A stretch of 64,000 nucleotides of DNA from Beijerinckiaceae bacterium (GTDB taxonomy: Bacteria > Pseudomonadota > Alphaproteobacteria > Rhizobiales > Beijerinckiaceae), in contig CANGBX010000001.1 in NCBI GenBank assembly GCA_947452455.1, positions 434,001-498,000 of the forward strand. Direction: 5' to 3'. The translations under genes and the position numbers were made by a program. Of this stretch, positions 42,015 to 52,085 are shown piece by piece. The notes below the pieces were generated by a model. The model worked only from the letters and a program-made list of their open reading frames with translations, was not told the origin of the DNA and made no database searches. How positions within the stretch are numbered: the first letter of the stretch is position 1; the number at the start of each line of letters is the position of its first letter.

Positions 42015-43688
42015 ATGGCACATTCAGGATCGGCAGGGCTTTTGCCCGGTCAAAAGAGCATGACACTCGGAGAAATGGGTCTTGCAGTCATCGCAGCTCT
42101 CTCTGCGGTTCTGTGGATCATTATCACCGCCCATGCATGGACGCCCGAATATGCATTCCACGCAGGGCTCTTTGCCATTGCGAGTGTGGCGAGCGTTTTT
42201 CTGATCGTGAACCGCTATCAGGCGCGTCCCGCGCAACTCCCACCGCAGGAGATCAATGGCAAGCCCAATTATAATTTCGAGCCTGTTAAATTCTCGACCA
42301 TCGCTGCCATGTTCTGGGGCATTGCCGGTTTTCTTGTCGGCCTCATCATTGCTCTGCAGCTGGCTTATCCGGAATTGAACCTCGGTCTGCCGTGGACATC
42401 CTTTGGCCGCTTGCGCCCGCTGCATACATCTGCGGTGATCTTTGCCTTTGGCGGCAATGTGCTGTTGGCTTGTTCCTTCTATGTCGTGCAGCGCACCTGT
42501 CATGCGCGGTTGGCGGGTGATCTCGCGCCGTGGTTTGTTGTGCTGGGCTATAATTTCTTCATTGTCATTGCCGGCACGGGCTATTTGCTCGGCATCACAC
42601 AGGGCAAAGAATATGCCGAGCCCGAATGGTATTCGGATTTGTGGCTGACGATTGTCTGGGTGACTTATTTCATCGTCTTTCTTGCCACCGTCATCAAGCG
42701 CAAGGAACCCCATATTTATGTGGCCAATTGGTTCTTCCTCGCCTTCATCCTGACGATTGCTGTTTTGCATCTGGGCAATAATACGACCATTCCCGTTTCG
42801 ATCTTCTCATCGAAATCCTACATCGTCTGGTCGGGTGTGCAGGATGCGATGATCCAATGGTGGTATGGCCATAATGCGGTGGGTTTCTTCCTGACCGCGG
42901 GCTTTCTCGCCATTATGTATTATTTCATCCCGAAGCGCGCGGAGCGCCCGGTCTATTCTTATCGCCTGTCGATCATCCACTTCTGGGCTCTGATCTTCAT
43001 GTATATCTGGGCGGGCCCGCACCATCTCCATTACACCGCGCTGCCCGATTGGGCGCAGACGCTCGGCATGACCTTCTCGATCATGCTGTGGATGCCCTCA
43101 TGGGGCGGCATGATCAATGGTCTGATGACGCTGTCTGGCGCATGGGACAAGCTGCGCACCGACCCGGTGCTGCGCATGCTGGTTGTGTCTGTGGCGTTCT
43201 ACGGCATGTCGACGTTTGAAGGCCCGCTGATGTCGGTGAAAGCGGTCAACTCGCTCTCGCATTACACCGACTGGACTGTTGGTCACGTGCATTCGGGTGC
43301 GCTGGGTTGGGTTGGTTATGTCTCCTTCGGCGCGATTTATTGTCTCGTGCCATGGCTGTGGAACAAGCCGAAGCTTTACTCGCTGAAGCTCGTCAATTGG
43401 CACTTCTGGATCTCGACGCTGGGCATCGTGTGCTACATTTCTGCGATGTGGGTGGCGGGCATCATGCAAGGCTTGATGTGGCGCGCTTATACGGCCCTCG
43501 GCTTTCTGGAATATTCCTTCCTCGAAACGGTTGAGGCCTTGCATCCCTTCTACATCATTCGCGCCTTTGGCGGCGGGCTCTTCCTCGCGGGTGCGCTGAT
43601 CATGGTGTGGAACCTCTATAAGACCATTGTTACCCCGGCCGAAGAAATCGAAGCCGGTGTGAACCCCGCTCTCGTGCCAGCTGAATAA
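42015..43688 (+). CDS. ccoN: cbb3-type cytochrome c oxidase subunit I
   Basis: The product is 557 residues with 12 or more membrane helices. Haem and copper ligands are visible: His in [15 protein letters not shown] (about 136), His and the nearby Tyr in [22 protein letters not shown] (about 285), the His pair in PHHLHYT (about 336), and His in [10 protein letters not shown] (about 424-426). It is the catalytic subunit of the high-affinity proton-pumping oxidase. It is the first gene of ccoNOQP, downstream of an anaerobox. ATG 42060 is a possible later start. Confidence 0.97.
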   Translation: MAHSGSAGLLPGQKSMTLGEMGLAVIAALSAVLWIIITAHAWTPEYAFHAGLFAIASVASVFLIVNRYQARPAQLPPQEINGKPNYNFEPVKFSTIAAMFWGIAGFLVGLIIALQLAYPELNLGLPWTSFGRLRPLHTSAVIFAFGGNVLLACSFYVVQRTCHARLAGDLAPWFVVLGYNFFIVIAGTGYLLGITQGKEYAEPEWYSDLWLTIVWVTYFIVFLATVIKRKEPHIYVANWFFLAFILTIAVLHLGNNTTIPVSIFSSKSYIVWSGVQDAMIQWWYGHNAVGFFLTAGFLAIMYYFIPKRAERPVYSYRLSIIHFWALIFMYIWAGPHHLHYTALPDWAQTLGMTFSIMLWMPSWGGMINGLMTLSGAWDKLRTDPVLRMLVVSVAFYGMSTFEGPLMSVKAVNSLSHYTDWTVGHVHSGALGWVGYVSFGAIYCLVPWLWNKPKLYSLKLVNWHFWISTLGIVCYISAMWVAGIMQGLMWRAYTALGFLEYSFLETVEALHPFYIIRAFGGGLFLAGALIMVWNLYKTIVTPAEEIEAGVNPALVPAE

Positions 43689-43698
43689 GGGGGGACCC

Positions 43699-44433
43699 AT
43701 GTCACTCTGGAACAAGCACGCGATTTTTGAAAAAAACTCGATCCTGCTGCTCATCGGTGTGCTGATCGTCATTTCGATTGGCGGCCTCGTTGAAATCGCG
43801 CCGCTCTTCTATCTGAAGAGCACGATTGAAAAAGTGGAGGGCGTTCGTCCCTACACACCGCTGGAGCTTGCTGGGCGCAATATTTACGTGCGCGAAGGTT
43901 GCTACAATTGCCACTCGCAGATGATCCGCGCTTTGCGTGACGAAGTGGAACGCTATGGCCATTATTCGCTTGCAGCCGAGAGCATGTATGACCACCCGTT
44001 CCAATGGGGCTCCAAGCGCAATGGCCCTGATCTGGCGCGCGTTGGTAATAAATATTCGGATGATTGGCACCGTCGTCATCTGGCCAATCCGCGAGCAGTT
44101 GTCGCGGGCTCGATCATGCCGGCCTATCCGTGGCTTGCCAAAAATGATGTCGATCTGGCGCATATCGATCAGCATATGAAAGTGCTGGCGATGGAAGGCG
44201 TGCCTTACACCCCTGAGATGATCGAGAAAGCGTCTGCCGATGCGAAAGCGCAGGGGACGGATGATGATCCGGGCGCCGCTGATTTTGTGAAACGCTATCC
44301 TAAGGCCCAGGCCCGCGCTTATGGCGAGGACAAGGGCCGGCTGACCGAGGCGGATGCACTGATCGCCTATCTGCAACAGCTCGGCACGCAGGTTGATTTC
44401 AAACTTTACGATGGCAAGGCCAATCTGAGGTAA
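43699..44433 (+). CDS. ccoO: cbb3-type oxidase mono-haem c subunit II
   Basis: The product is 244 residues. One N-terminal membrane anchor ([19 protein letters not shown]) is followed by a periplasmic cytochrome c domain. The haem motif is [10 protein letters not shown] (residues ~67-71) and an axial Met is expected in [11 protein letters not shown]. The C-terminal [18 protein letters not shown] is typical. The gene is 10 bases after ccoN. It passes electrons to CcoN. Confidence 0.97.
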   Translation: MSLWNKHAIFEKNSILLLIGVLIVISIGGLVEIAPLFYLKSTIEKVEGVRPYTPLELAGRNIYVREGCYNCHSQMIRALRDEVERYGHYSLAAESMYDHPFQWGSKRNGPDLARVGNKYSDDWHRRHLANPRAVVAGSIMPAYPWLAKNDVDLAHIDQHMKVLAMEGVPYTPEMIEKASADAKAQGTDDDPGAADFVKRYPKAQARAYGEDKGRLTEADALIAYLQQLGTQVDFKLYDGKANLR

Positions 44434-44440
44434 TCCCGAG

Positions 44441-44590
44441 ATGAACATCGCTTCGCTTCTTCAAGATGCACAGATCATCAGCCTGATTGCCGTGTGCATC
44501 ACATTCACAGGGATCGTCGCTTATGCGCTGTGGCCCTCCATGCAGTCGTCTTTCGACCGCGCTTCCCGTCTCCCCTTGAACGAGGACTGA
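44441..44590 (+). CDS. ccoQ: cbb3-type oxidase small subunit IV
   Basis: The gene encodes 49 residues with one membrane helix (IISLIAVCITFTGIVAYALWP) and a short polar cytoplasmic tail ending LPLNED. Its position between ccoO (8 bases upstream) and ccoP (3 bases downstream) and its size match CcoQ/FixQ, which stabilises the complex and helps CcoP association. No strong ribosome-binding site is visible, so it may be translationally coupled. Confidence 0.9.
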   Translation: MNIASLLQDAQIISLIAVCITFTGIVAYALWPSMQSSFDRASRLPLNED

Positions 44591-44593
44591 GCC

Positions 44594-45475
44594 ATGAGCG
44601 TCACCTCGCATGAACATGAAGTTGATGCCGCCACCGGCACGGCCACGACCGGCCATGAATGGGATGGCATTCGCGAACTCAATACACCGCTGCCCAAATG
44701 GTGGCTGTATATTTTCTATGCCACGATTGTCTGGGCGCTCGGCTATTGGGTCGTCTATCCGGCGATCCCTTTGGCCTCGAGCTTTACCAAAGGGGTGATC
44801 AATTATTCGTCGCGTGCCGAAGTCACAGCTGAGGTGGCGCAGCTGACGAGTGCGCGTGCACCCATGGTCGCGCAGCTTGCCAAGGCGAGTTTTGATGAGA
44901 TTCAAAAAGACACAAAACTGCTGACCTTCGCACGCGCGCAGGGCAAGGCTGCTTTTGGTGACAATTGCGCGCCCTGTCATGGAGCGGGCGGTGGCGGCTC
45001 GAAAGCTTTCCCCAATCTCGCCGATGATGATTGGCTCTGGGGCACGGGCACGCTGGATGATATCCAGACGACGCTGACCCATGGCATTCGCTCCACCGAT
45101 CCGCAGACGCGACAAGGCAATATGCCTGCCTTTGGTGATGGCGTTTTGAAGCCCGCAGAAATTTCAGCCGTAGCTGATTACGTGCGCTCACTGTCTGTTC
45201 TGGATGTCGACAAGACTGCTGACCTGAAGCTTGGGCAAAAGGTCTTTGCTGAAAATTGTGCTGCCTGCCATGGCGAAGATGCGCGCGGCAATCACGATCT
45301 TGGCTCGCCCAATTTGACCGATCAGATCTGGCTCTACGGCTCTGACAAAGCGACCATTGTTGAGGGCATTACCAAAGGGCGCGGCGGCATGATGCCCAAT
45401 TGGGGCGAGCGCCTTGATGCGGGCACGATTAAAGCGCTGGCTGTTTATGTCCGCACCTTGGGTGGTGCCCGCTAA
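44594..45475 (+). CDS. ccoP: cbb3-type oxidase di-haem c subunit III
   Basis: The product is 293 residues. The N-terminal GHEWDGIRELNTPLPKWW motif and membrane helix (IFYATIVWALGYWVVYPA) are typical of CcoP. Two haem c sites follow: CAPCHG (about 125-129) and CAACHG (about 222-226), with Met ligands in RQGNMPAFGD and RGGMMPNWG. It accepts electrons from cytochrome c. It is the last gene of ccoNOQP and is followed by a hairpin before ccoG. Confidence 0.97.
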   Translation: MSVTSHEHEVDAATGTATTGHEWDGIRELNTPLPKWWLYIFYATIVWALGYWVVYPAIPLASSFTKGVINYSSRAEVTAEVAQLTSARAPMVAQLAKASFDEIQKDTKLLTFARAQGKAAFGDNCAPCHGAGGGGSKAFPNLADDDWLWGTGTLDDIQTTLTHGIRSTDPQTRQGNMPAFGDGVLKPAEISAVADYVRSLSVLDVDKTADLKLGQKVFAENCAACHGEDARGNHDLGSPNLTDQIWLYGSDKATIVEGITKGRGGMMPNWGERLDAGTIKALAVYVRTLGGAR

Positions 45476-45486
45476 AGACGCAGACA

Positions 45487-45509
45487 TGCCGCCTGATCAA
45501 GAGGCGGCA
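45487..45509. terminator. Hairpin between ccoNOQP and ccoGHIS
   Basis: An 8-base stem (tgccgcct / aggcggca) with a 7-base loop begins 12 bases after the ccoP stop. No U-run follows, so it more likely attenuates read-through or protects the ccoNOQP mRNA end than fully terminates transcription. ccoG begins 56 bases further on without an obvious promoter. Confidence 0.5.
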
Positions 45510-45564
45510 CGTCACCTTTCATCCAGCCCGAACCTTGAACTCGGCGCGCGGAGTGGCAAACAAA

Positions 45565-47070
45565 ATGAGTGTCAAGCAAGAGCAGGCGCGTGAGATGGAA
45601 CTGGAGGCGGCAGGTGTCGATGCGCCCCTCTATGCCTCACGCCAGCAAATTTATCCCGCAGCAGTGAGTGGGCGGTTTCGCAAGATCAAATGGATCATTC
45701 TGGTCTGCACGCTGGGCGTTTATTATTTTCTGCCCTTCATTCGCTGGGATCGGGGGCCCAATGCTCCTTCGCAAGCGGTGCTGATCGATATGGATCATCA
45801 TCGCTTCTATTTCTTCTTCATCGAAATCTGGCCGCAGGAAGTTTATTACATCACGGGTCTCTTGATCTTGGCCGCGGTGACGCTGTTTTTGATGAATGCC
45901 ATCGCCGGTCGCGTATGGTGTGGCTATCTTTGCCCGCAGACGGTTTGGACCGATCTGTTTTTTGCCGTCGAGCGCTTGATTGAGGGGGATCGGCGCGAAC
46001 GCATGCTCAAGGCCGGGCAGAAATGGACTCTCGAAACTATCGCGCAAGCCGTTCTCAAACATTGGGCCTGGCTGATGATTGCTTGGTGGACGGGCGGCGC
46101 TTGGGTTTTGTATTTTTCGGATGCGCCCACGCTGGTCTATCAACTCGCCACATTCCAAGGCCCGGTTGTCGCCTATACGTGGATTGCAATCCTTACTTTC
46201 ACGACCTATTTCTTCGCCGGTTTCATGCGCGAGCAAGTGTGCACTTACATGTGCCCGTGGCCGCGCATTCAGGCTGCACTCACCGATGAATGGGCGCTCA
46301 ATGTCACCTATCGCTATGATCGGGGCGAGCCGCGCGGCTCTTTGAAGAAAAATGATGCCCTGCGCGAGGCAGGTGCGCCGGCGGGTGATTGCGTGGATTG
46401 CCATCAATGCGTCTATGTCTGCCCGACAGGCGTTGATATTCGCCAAGGTCTGCAAATTGATTGTATCCAATGCGGCCTATGCATTGATGCCTGCGACACA
46501 GTGATGGACAAGCTCGGCCGCCCCACGGGGCTGATTGGGTATGACACGGACATCAATGTGAAGCGTCGCGAAATTGGTCAGGCTGCGCTGAAGCCGCGGC
46601 TGATCCGCGCGCGCACACTCCTTTATGCAGCCGTGATTGCCATTGTGGGTGGCATTATGATCGGCGTTCTGGCGACGCGTCATGATTCCGGCTTGGCCGT
46701 GATTCATGATCGCAATCCTTTGTTTGTGCGCCTGAGCGATGGCGGCATTCGCAATGCCTATACATTGCGTCTGTCTAATAAATTGCCCGAAGACCGCGCC
46801 TTTGAAATTCGCGTCGATGGTTTTGCACCTGACGATGTGGCATCGGCATCAGGCAAACGTGCCGATACCGGCTGGCCGCTCTTCACCGTTGGCCCTGACC
46901 AAACTCTGGAAGATCGTCTCTTCATCACTCTGTCCCGCAAGGCGCTTGGCAGGGGCCATGATCATGATGAAGATAAACGCGATATTTCCTTCCGCCTGAT
47001 TGATCTGCGCTCGGGTGCGCAGGTGAAGGTGAAGGACCATTTCATTCAGCCTGAGGGAGAGAAGAGATGA
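45565..47070 (+). CDS. ccoG: Cytochrome c oxidase accessory protein CcoG (RdxA/FixG)
   Basis: Start ATG 45565 gives 501 residues; a TTG ten codons earlier is less likely. Membrane helices near the N-terminus (IILVCTLGVYYFLPFIRW) and VWCGYLCPQTVWTDLFF are typical. The ferredoxin-like part has CVDCHQCVYVCPTGVD (about 276) and CIQCGLCIDACD (about 300), binding two [4Fe-4S] clusters. The C-terminal periplasmic immunoglobulin-like domain follows the last helix. CcoG reduces Cu(II) to Cu(I) for oxidase assembly. It overlaps ccoH by 4 bases. Confidence 0.95.
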   Translation: MSVKQEQAREMELEAAGVDAPLYASRQQIYPAAVSGRFRKIKWIILVCTLGVYYFLPFIRWDRGPNAPSQAVLIDMDHHRFYFFFIEIWPQEVYYITGLLILAAVTLFLMNAIAGRVWCGYLCPQTVWTDLFFAVERLIEGDRRERMLKAGQKWTLETIAQAVLKHWAWLMIAWWTGGAWVLYFSDAPTLVYQLATFQGPVVAYTWIAILTFTTYFFAGFMREQVCTYMCPWPRIQAALTDEWALNVTYRYDRGEPRGSLKKNDALREAGAPAGDCVDCHQCVYVCPTGVDIRQGLQIDCIQCGLCIDACDTVMDKLGRPTGLIGYDTDINVKRREIGQAALKPRLIRARTLLYAAVIAIVGGIMIGVLATRHDSGLAVIHDRNPLFVRLSDGGIRNAYTLRLSNKLPEDRAFEIRVDGFAPDDVASASGKRADTGWPLFTVGPDQTLEDRLFITLSRKALGRGHDHDEDKRDISFRLIDLRSGAQVKVKDHFIQPEGEKR

Positions 47071-47570
47071 CATCACTTTCTGTGCAAGGCTTCACTCTCA
47101 AGGGGCGACATGTGCTCGCCATGTTGCTGTTGTTTTTCGGCACCGTGTTTTCGGTGAATTTCTATATGGCACGCGTTGCCATTCAGACCTTCTCCGGGTT
47201 GGAGGCTGAAAAGCCCTATCAGGAGGGCTTGAAATATAATGATGAGATCGCCTTTGCGCGTGAGCAGGCTGAGCGCGGATGGAAGGTGGAGGCAACAGTC
47301 GAGCCGCAAGGCCAAGGCGTGATGGTTGATATTGTCCAGCGCGACAAGACGGGTGTGGCAACGCCGGGTCTCTCCCTTCGCGCGACTTTCATCCACCCTG
47401 CGGATCGGCGCCGTGATGTGAAGCTCGACGTGGCGCTGGTGGAGGCTGGCCATTATCGCGCGGCCGCGCCGGTGGCAGCTGGGCGTTGGGATGTGCAGAT
47501 CGAAGCGTCGCAGAATGGCGTGCTGATGTTTCGCTCGCTCAATCGCATTGATGTTGCCGCGGTGAAGTGA
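47067..47570 (+). CDS. ccoH: cbb3 assembly protein CcoH (FixH)
   Basis: The product is 167 residues with one N-terminal membrane helix (HVLAMLLLFFGTVFSVNFYMARVAI). A periplasmic FixH domain follows, with KPYQEGLKYNDEIAFAREQAERGWK and the beta-rich end GRWDVQIEASQNGVLMFRS. Start overlaps ccoG stop; stop directly abuts the ccoI ATG. It stabilises assembly intermediates of the oxidase. Confidence 0.93.
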   Translation: MTSLSVQGFTLKGRHVLAMLLLFFGTVFSVNFYMARVAIQTFSGLEAEKPYQEGLKYNDEIAFAREQAERGWKVEATVEPQGQGVMVDIVQRDKTGVATPGLSLRATFIHPADRRRDVKLDVALVEAGHYRAAAPVAAGRWDVQIEASQNGVLMFRSLNRIDVAAVK

Positions 47571-49820
47571 ATGCACGACGGGCTCGAGACCATCGACTTT
47601 TCCTCTTTCGTTCGCCCAGCAGAGCAGGGTCGGGCGTCGATGGATCTTGCGCTGGATGGTGTCGATTGCGCGGCTTGTATGGATGATATTGAGCGCACCA
47701 TGGCGGCTGTAGCGGGTGTTGTCTCCGCACGCCTCAATCTCACAACTTACCGTCTGCGCTTGATTTGGGAGGCGGATAAGACAGATGCATCGGCGCTCAT
47801 CAATGCTTTGGCTAAGGGGGGCTATCGCGCCTATCCTTTTGAGCAAAGCCGTGTTGAGCAAGAAGAGACGCGGCGCACGCAATGGCTTTTGAAATGCCTG
47901 GCGGTCGCTGGCTTTGCGTCGATGAATATTATGTTGCTGTCGGTCTCGGTCTGGTCGGGCAATGCAACGGACATCACGCCTGAGACGCGCGATTTCTTTC
48001 ATTGGCTGTCAGCCTTGATTGCGCTTCCCGCAGCTGCTTATGCGGGCCAGCCGTTTTTCCGCTCAGCCTTGGCCAGCATGCGGGCTGGCAAACTCAATAT
48101 GGATTTTCCGATCTCGCTGGGCATTTTGCTCGCCCTCACCATGTCGGTGGTGGAAACCGCGCTGCATGGACAAGAGGCCTATTTTGATTCCGCTGTCATG
48201 CTGCTGCTTTTTCTGTTGGCAGGGCGTTATCTCGATCAGGCCATGCGCAAGCGCACGCGCGCGGCGGCGGGCAATCTGGCAGCCCTCAAGGGTGAGATGG
48301 CGCAGCGTGTGGGGGCGGATGGCGCGCTGGTGGCCGTGCCTGTTGGCGTGCTCAAAGCAGGTGATCAGATTTTTGTGCGCCCCGGTGATCGTATCCCAGC
48401 CGATGGCGTGATCCTGTCGGGATCTTCTGAAATCGACACAAGCCTTGTGACAGGCGAGACCCTGCGCGCGCGTGTGGGCAGTGGTGCGCAGGTCTATGCG
48501 GGTTCCATGAATTTTGATGGCGCTCTCAGCGTGCAAGTGACGGCTGCGGGCGAGGGCACGATGCTTGATGAGGTGGCGCGCCTTGTTGAAAAAGCGGGCG
48601 AAGCGCGCTCACGCTATATGCGGCTGGCGGATCGTGCTGCACGCGTCTATGCGCCGATTGTGCATGTGACAGCGGCCTCGACACTGGTCTTTTGGTTGTT
48701 GATGGGTGCGGGCGCGCATCATGCGATCATCATCGCCATTTCAGTTCTCATCATCACATGTCCTTGCGCGCTAGCTTTGGCGGTTCCCGCTGTGCAGGTG
48801 GTGGCAGCGGGTCATTTGTTTCGTGCGGGCATTTTCCTGAACAATGCGGATGCGCTGGAGCGTTTGGCGGAAATCGACACGATTGTTTTTGATAAAACCG
48901 GCACGCTCACTCTGCCTGATCCCAATGTTGTCAATGCTTCGGCGCTTGAGCCCGATCTCTTGCACCGTGCTGCGCGTCTGGCTTTGTCGAGCCGTCATCC
49001 TTTGGCTTTGGCCGTGTCGCGGCTGGCTGTTGATGTGGCTCCCTTCGATCAAGTGGAAGAAGTAACAGGCGCGGGTGTGCGGGCGCTGGTGGATGGGGTT
49101 GATCTGCGTTTGGGCAATGCTGAATTTTGTCAGGCGCAAATACATCAGCCTTCAAGCCCCGATGTGTCTCTCATCTATTTGCGTTTTGGCGCGCGGCAGG
49201 CGGCGATTGAAATTCGCCAGAGTCTGCGCCCTGATGCTGTCGCAACCGTGGCTGGTTTGCGCCAGCGCGGTTTTGATTTGCATATTCTCTCGGGTGACCG
49301 GCCGGAGGCCGTGGCGCCGCTGGCCCGCCAACTTGGCATTGCGCAGGCTGATGGCGGGATGACTCCTGCACAGAAGATCGCGGCCATCGAGGCGCTGCGC
49401 GCACAGGGCCGCAAAGTTCTCATGGTGGGTGATGGCATCAATGATGCGCCAGCTTTGGCGGCAGCTTACGCTTCGCTCTCGCCCATCACGGCGGCTGATT
49501 TGGCGCAAGCGCAGGCCGATGCAGTTTTTCTGTCGGATCGGCTGGCGCCTGTGGCCCATGCGCTCGATCTTGCACGCCAAGCGCGCGCTTTGATGCGGCA
49601 GAATTTATGGATCGCCGTCATCTATAATGCCTTCGCCGTGCCGCTTGCCATTGCAGGCTATGTGACGCCCTTGATTGCGGCGGCTGCCATGTCGGGCTCG
49701 TCGATCATTGTCACGCTCAATGCGTTGCGCATGCGCGGTGTTGCGCGCGAGGCTTTGCCCGAGCGCGCTGCGAATGCAGCCTCGCCTTTCTCTCTTTCAG
49801 CTCGGGAGCATCGCGCATGA
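47571..49820 (+). CDS. ccoI: Copper-exporting P1B-type ATPase CcoI (FixI)
   Basis: The product is 749 residues. An N-terminal metal-binding domain carries CxxC in DCAACMDDIE (33/36). The membrane copper site is CPC in TCPCALALAVPA (about 397-399). Phosphorylation Asp ~440 is in DKTGTL, the actuator TGE is in TSLVTGETL, and the hinge is GDGINDAPALAAA. It moves copper to the periplasm for the CuB site of CcoN. It is coupled to ccoH and ccoS by abutting or overlapping codons. Confidence 0.96.
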   Translation: MHDGLETIDFSSFVRPAEQGRASMDLALDGVDCAACMDDIERTMAAVAGVVSARLNLTTYRLRLIWEADKTDASALINALAKGGYRAYPFEQSRVEQEETRRTQWLLKCLAVAGFASMNIMLLSVSVWSGNATDITPETRDFFHWLSALIALPAAAYAGQPFFRSALASMRAGKLNMDFPISLGILLALTMSVVETALHGQEAYFDSAVMLLLFLLAGRYLDQAMRKRTRAAAGNLAALKGEMAQRVGADGALVAVPVGVLKAGDQIFVRPGDRIPADGVILSGSSEIDTSLVTGETLRARVGSGAQVYAGSMNFDGALSVQVTAAGEGTMLDEVARLVEKAGEARSRYMRLADRAARVYAPIVHVTAASTLVFWLLMGAGAHHAIIIAISVLIITCPCALALAVPAVQVVAAGHLFRAGIFLNNADALERLAEIDTIVFDKTGTLTLPDPNVVNASALEPDLLHRAARLALSSRHPLALAVSRLAVDVAPFDQVEEVTGAGVRALVDGVDLRLGNAEFCQAQIHQPSSPDVSLIYLRFGARQAAIEIRQSLRPDAVATVAGLRQRGFDLHILSGDRPEAVAPLARQLGIAQADGGMTPAQKIAAIEALRAQGRKVLMVGDGINDAPALAAAYASLSPITAADLAQAQADAVFLSDRLAPVAHALDLARQARALMRQNLWIAVIYNAFAVPLAIAGYVTPLIAAAAMSGSSIIVTLNALRMRGVAREALPERAANAASPFSLSAREHRA

Positions 49821-49966
49821 ATGTGCTGATCTATCTCGTGCCCATTGCGTTGGCATTAGGCATCACCGCGCTCTTTGCCTTCATGTGGTCTTTGAAGAAC
49901 GGCCAATATGAAGATTCCGAAGGACCGGCCCATCGCATTTTGTCGGATGAGGATGTGAAGAAGTGA
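49817..49966 (+). CDS. ccoS: cbb3 assembly protein CcoS (FixS)
   Basis: The product is 49 residues starting inside the ccoI stop (ATGA). One membrane helix (VLIYLVPIALALGITALFAFMW) precedes the conserved NGQYEDSEGPAHRIL region that defines CcoS. It is needed to insert cofactors into CcoN. Its stop overlaps the GTG start of the next gene (GTGA). Confidence 0.93.
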   Translation: MNVLIYLVPIALALGITALFAFMWSLKNGQYEDSEGPAHRILSDEDVKK

Positions 49967-51087
49967 AAGGCCTCCTGCCAGAAATTGCGGCGCGTGCGGG
50001 CAGACTCGTCTGTTTCTGCCCGCCCGGCATGCCGGTGGAAGGGGCGCAAGCGCGCGGGCCTCTATTGCTCTCTGCGGGTTTTGCGCTTTCCGTTCTCGCG
50101 CAAACTTTGACGCTTGGCATTTTGCCTCTCACAGGTCTCTTGATGGCACCGCGCGCGGAGCTGGCCGGTCTGCCTTATATGGCGATGCTGATCGGCGCTG
50201 CGGTTGCGACATTTCCGGCGTCTTTTCTTCTTGATGCTTTTGGTCGGCGCGCGTCATTCGCGCTGGGGGCCTCGCATGGCATTGCGGGCGGGCTTGTGCT
50301 CGCATGGGCATTGATGGCGCATGCTTTCATTCCGTTCTGTCTGGGCGCTTTCTGGCTCGGTGTCGCGCAGGGTTTCGGGCTTTTCTATCGTCATGAAGCC
50401 GCAATGGGCGGCGGCGTGATGGGCCGCGCCATGTTGCTGGGTGTTGTCTTCGGTTCCGGTGCTTTGGCAGGGCTCGTGGGGCCGGGCTTATTGCTGGCGG
50501 GCGAACAGCTCATGCCGCTCACGCCTTTCGTGCCGGCGGCACTGGCTGCGGCCTGTGTGCAAGTTTTGGTGCTGGCGCTTGCCATGGTTTGGGGCCCGCA
50601 CGAGGCTGCAGCCTTGCCTGTGCAAGAGACGCATGCATTTCATGTGCGTGATGTATTGGCACCCACTGTCATTGCCGCGGCAGCTTGGTTCGGCATGACG
50701 GCGCTAATGCTGGCATCGCCATCCGCGATGATGTCTTGCGGCATATCTGCGGCGGGTGTGACGGGGCTTCTGGCCTGGCATGTGGTCGCTATGTATGCGC
50801 CGGGCTTTGGCATGGGCGTGCTGACAAAGTTTTTGGGTGCAGCCGGAACCGCACTCGCCGGGCTTGCGCTTGTCATCATCGCACGGCTTCTTCTGGTTCA
50901 TGCGGGAGATGCTGCGGCTTTCGGGTTTGGCTTAATGGTGTTGGCTGTGGGCTGGTGTCTCTCCACCGCAGCAGCAACTGTCTGGCTGCAAAAAACAGCG
51001 CCGCCACGCTGGGCGTTGGCGGCGCATGATGCTTGTCTTTTGCTGGCAGCGCTTGCCGGAGCATGGCTTGCTCCGGCACTTGCCTGA
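49963..51087 (+). CDS. ccoA: CcoA-like MFS copper importer
   Basis: The product is 374 residues from GTG 49963, overlapping the ccoS stop, with about 11-12 membrane helices and the MFS loop DAFGRRASF. Two copper motifs known from Rhodobacter capsulatus CcoA occur: MxxxM at 245-249 (GMTALML) and HxxxM at 273-277 (WHVVAMY). The distance from the first Met to the His (28 residues) equals that recalled for CcoA (M233, H261). CcoA imports copper for cbb3 oxidase assembly, which fits its place behind ccoGHIS. The remaining sequence is MFS-like but not otherwise diagnostic. Confidence 0.78.
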   Translation: MKGLLPEIAARAGRLVCFCPPGMPVEGAQARGPLLLSAGFALSVLAQTLTLGILPLTGLLMAPRAELAGLPYMAMLIGAAVATFPASFLLDAFGRRASFALGASHGIAGGLVLAWALMAHAFIPFCLGAFWLGVAQGFGLFYRHEAAMGGGVMGRAMLLGVVFGSGALAGLVGPGLLLAGEQLMPLTPFVPAALAAACVQVLVLALAMVWGPHEAAALPVQETHAFHVRDVLAPTVIAAAAWFGMTALMLASPSAMMSCGISAAGVTGLLAWHVVAMYAPGFGMGVLTKFLGAAGTALAGLALVIIARLLLVHAGDAAAFGFGLMVLAVGWCLSTAAATVWLQKTAPPRWALAAHDACLLLAALAGAWLAPALA

Positions 51088-51088
51088 T

Positions 51089-51913
51089 TTAATGCGACAT
51101 GAAAATCGGCACCGTCATGGATTGCATGATCGTGCGCGTCGTCCCGCCCAGTACAATTTCGCGCAGGCGCGAATGTCCATAGCCACCCATGATGAGAAGA
51201 TCAGCATCCGCATCAGCAGCATAAGAGAGCAGCGTCTCGCCCACATCGCCCGACATGGGCAGGCGCTTCAATTCCGCATTGAGCCCGTGGCGTGAAAGAT
51301 GGCGGGTGATGTTGAAGCCCGGCAGCTCTTTATAGCCAAGGCGGGGATCTGAAATGCTGACCACATCAATGACACCGGCTTTTTCGAGCACGGGCTGCGC
51401 ATCGGCCAATGCGCGTGCGGCGGTGCGGCTGCCATCCCAAGCCACCACGACGCGGCTCATTTTCGGTGCACGTGTATGGATGCGCGGCACAAAGAGCACA
51501 GGCCGCCCGCTTTCAAACAAAGCAGATTCTGCCATCAAAGCATCATCGCCATTGCGCTCGCGGGATTGGCCGATGATGGTCAGATCGAAATGGCGGGCGA
51601 GGCGGGCCAGTTCATAGCGCGCTTCGCCGGGGATGGCATCAATCTCGACGAGCTCTGTGCGCAGGCTTGCGGGGGCAGCTTTGCATAAATGCGCATAGGC
51701 GGCTGCATTTCGCTCGCGCGATTGGTCGGTCAGTGCGGCCGTAATTTCGGCGGGATAATCCCCCGTAAAGCCGGAGGGAATGAGCATTTCATAGATCACA
51801 CCGGCGGCGGTGAAATGTGCGCCCAAGCTCTCCGCTAAGGCCGTTGCATACGGGGCGGCTGTCTGGGCCTCGGCCTCCGGATTGAGCAGGAAAAGAATGT
51901 CCTTGATCGCCAT
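51089..51913 (-). CDS. Tandem-domain universal stress protein
   Basis: The start at ATG 51913 has gaggaga upstream; the product is 274 residues. Two UspA folds are present. The first (1-145) contains DLTIIGQSRERNGDD but lacks a clear nucleotide loop. The second contains the ATP-binding pattern G-x2-G-x9-G-T/S in MGGYGHSRLREIVLGGTTRT. USP genes are frequent next to fixGHIS/ccoGHIS operons, and expression under low oxygen is a common theme, though no FNR site was seen here. It is convergent with ccoA (2-base gap). Confidence 0.9.
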   Translation of the reverse strand: MAIKDILFLLNPEAEAQTAAPYATALAESLGAHFTAAGVIYEMLIPSGFTGDYPAEITAALTDQSRERNAAAYAHLCKAAPASLRTELVEIDAIPGEARYELARLARHFDLTIIGQSRERNGDDALMAESALFESGRPVLFVPRIHTRAPKMSRVVVAWDGSRTAARALADAQPVLEKAGVIDVVSISDPRLGYKELPGFNITRHLSRHGLNAELKRLPMSGDVGETLLSYAADADADLLIMGGYGHSRLREIVLGGTTRTIMQSMTVPIFMSH

Positions 51914-52085
51914 CTTTCGTCTCCTCGATACCCGCCCAGCGCGGTGTCTCGCGTGACTTCGGGTATTGTTCGTTCTATGTGAGGCAAGACGCCTCGGCCT
52001 TGACCTCGGACAAAGAGGGCTGGCCTTTGACAATTCTTTTGCCCCGCTCATGGTTCATTTGGTTGCGTGGGCTTTGGAGGAAAAT

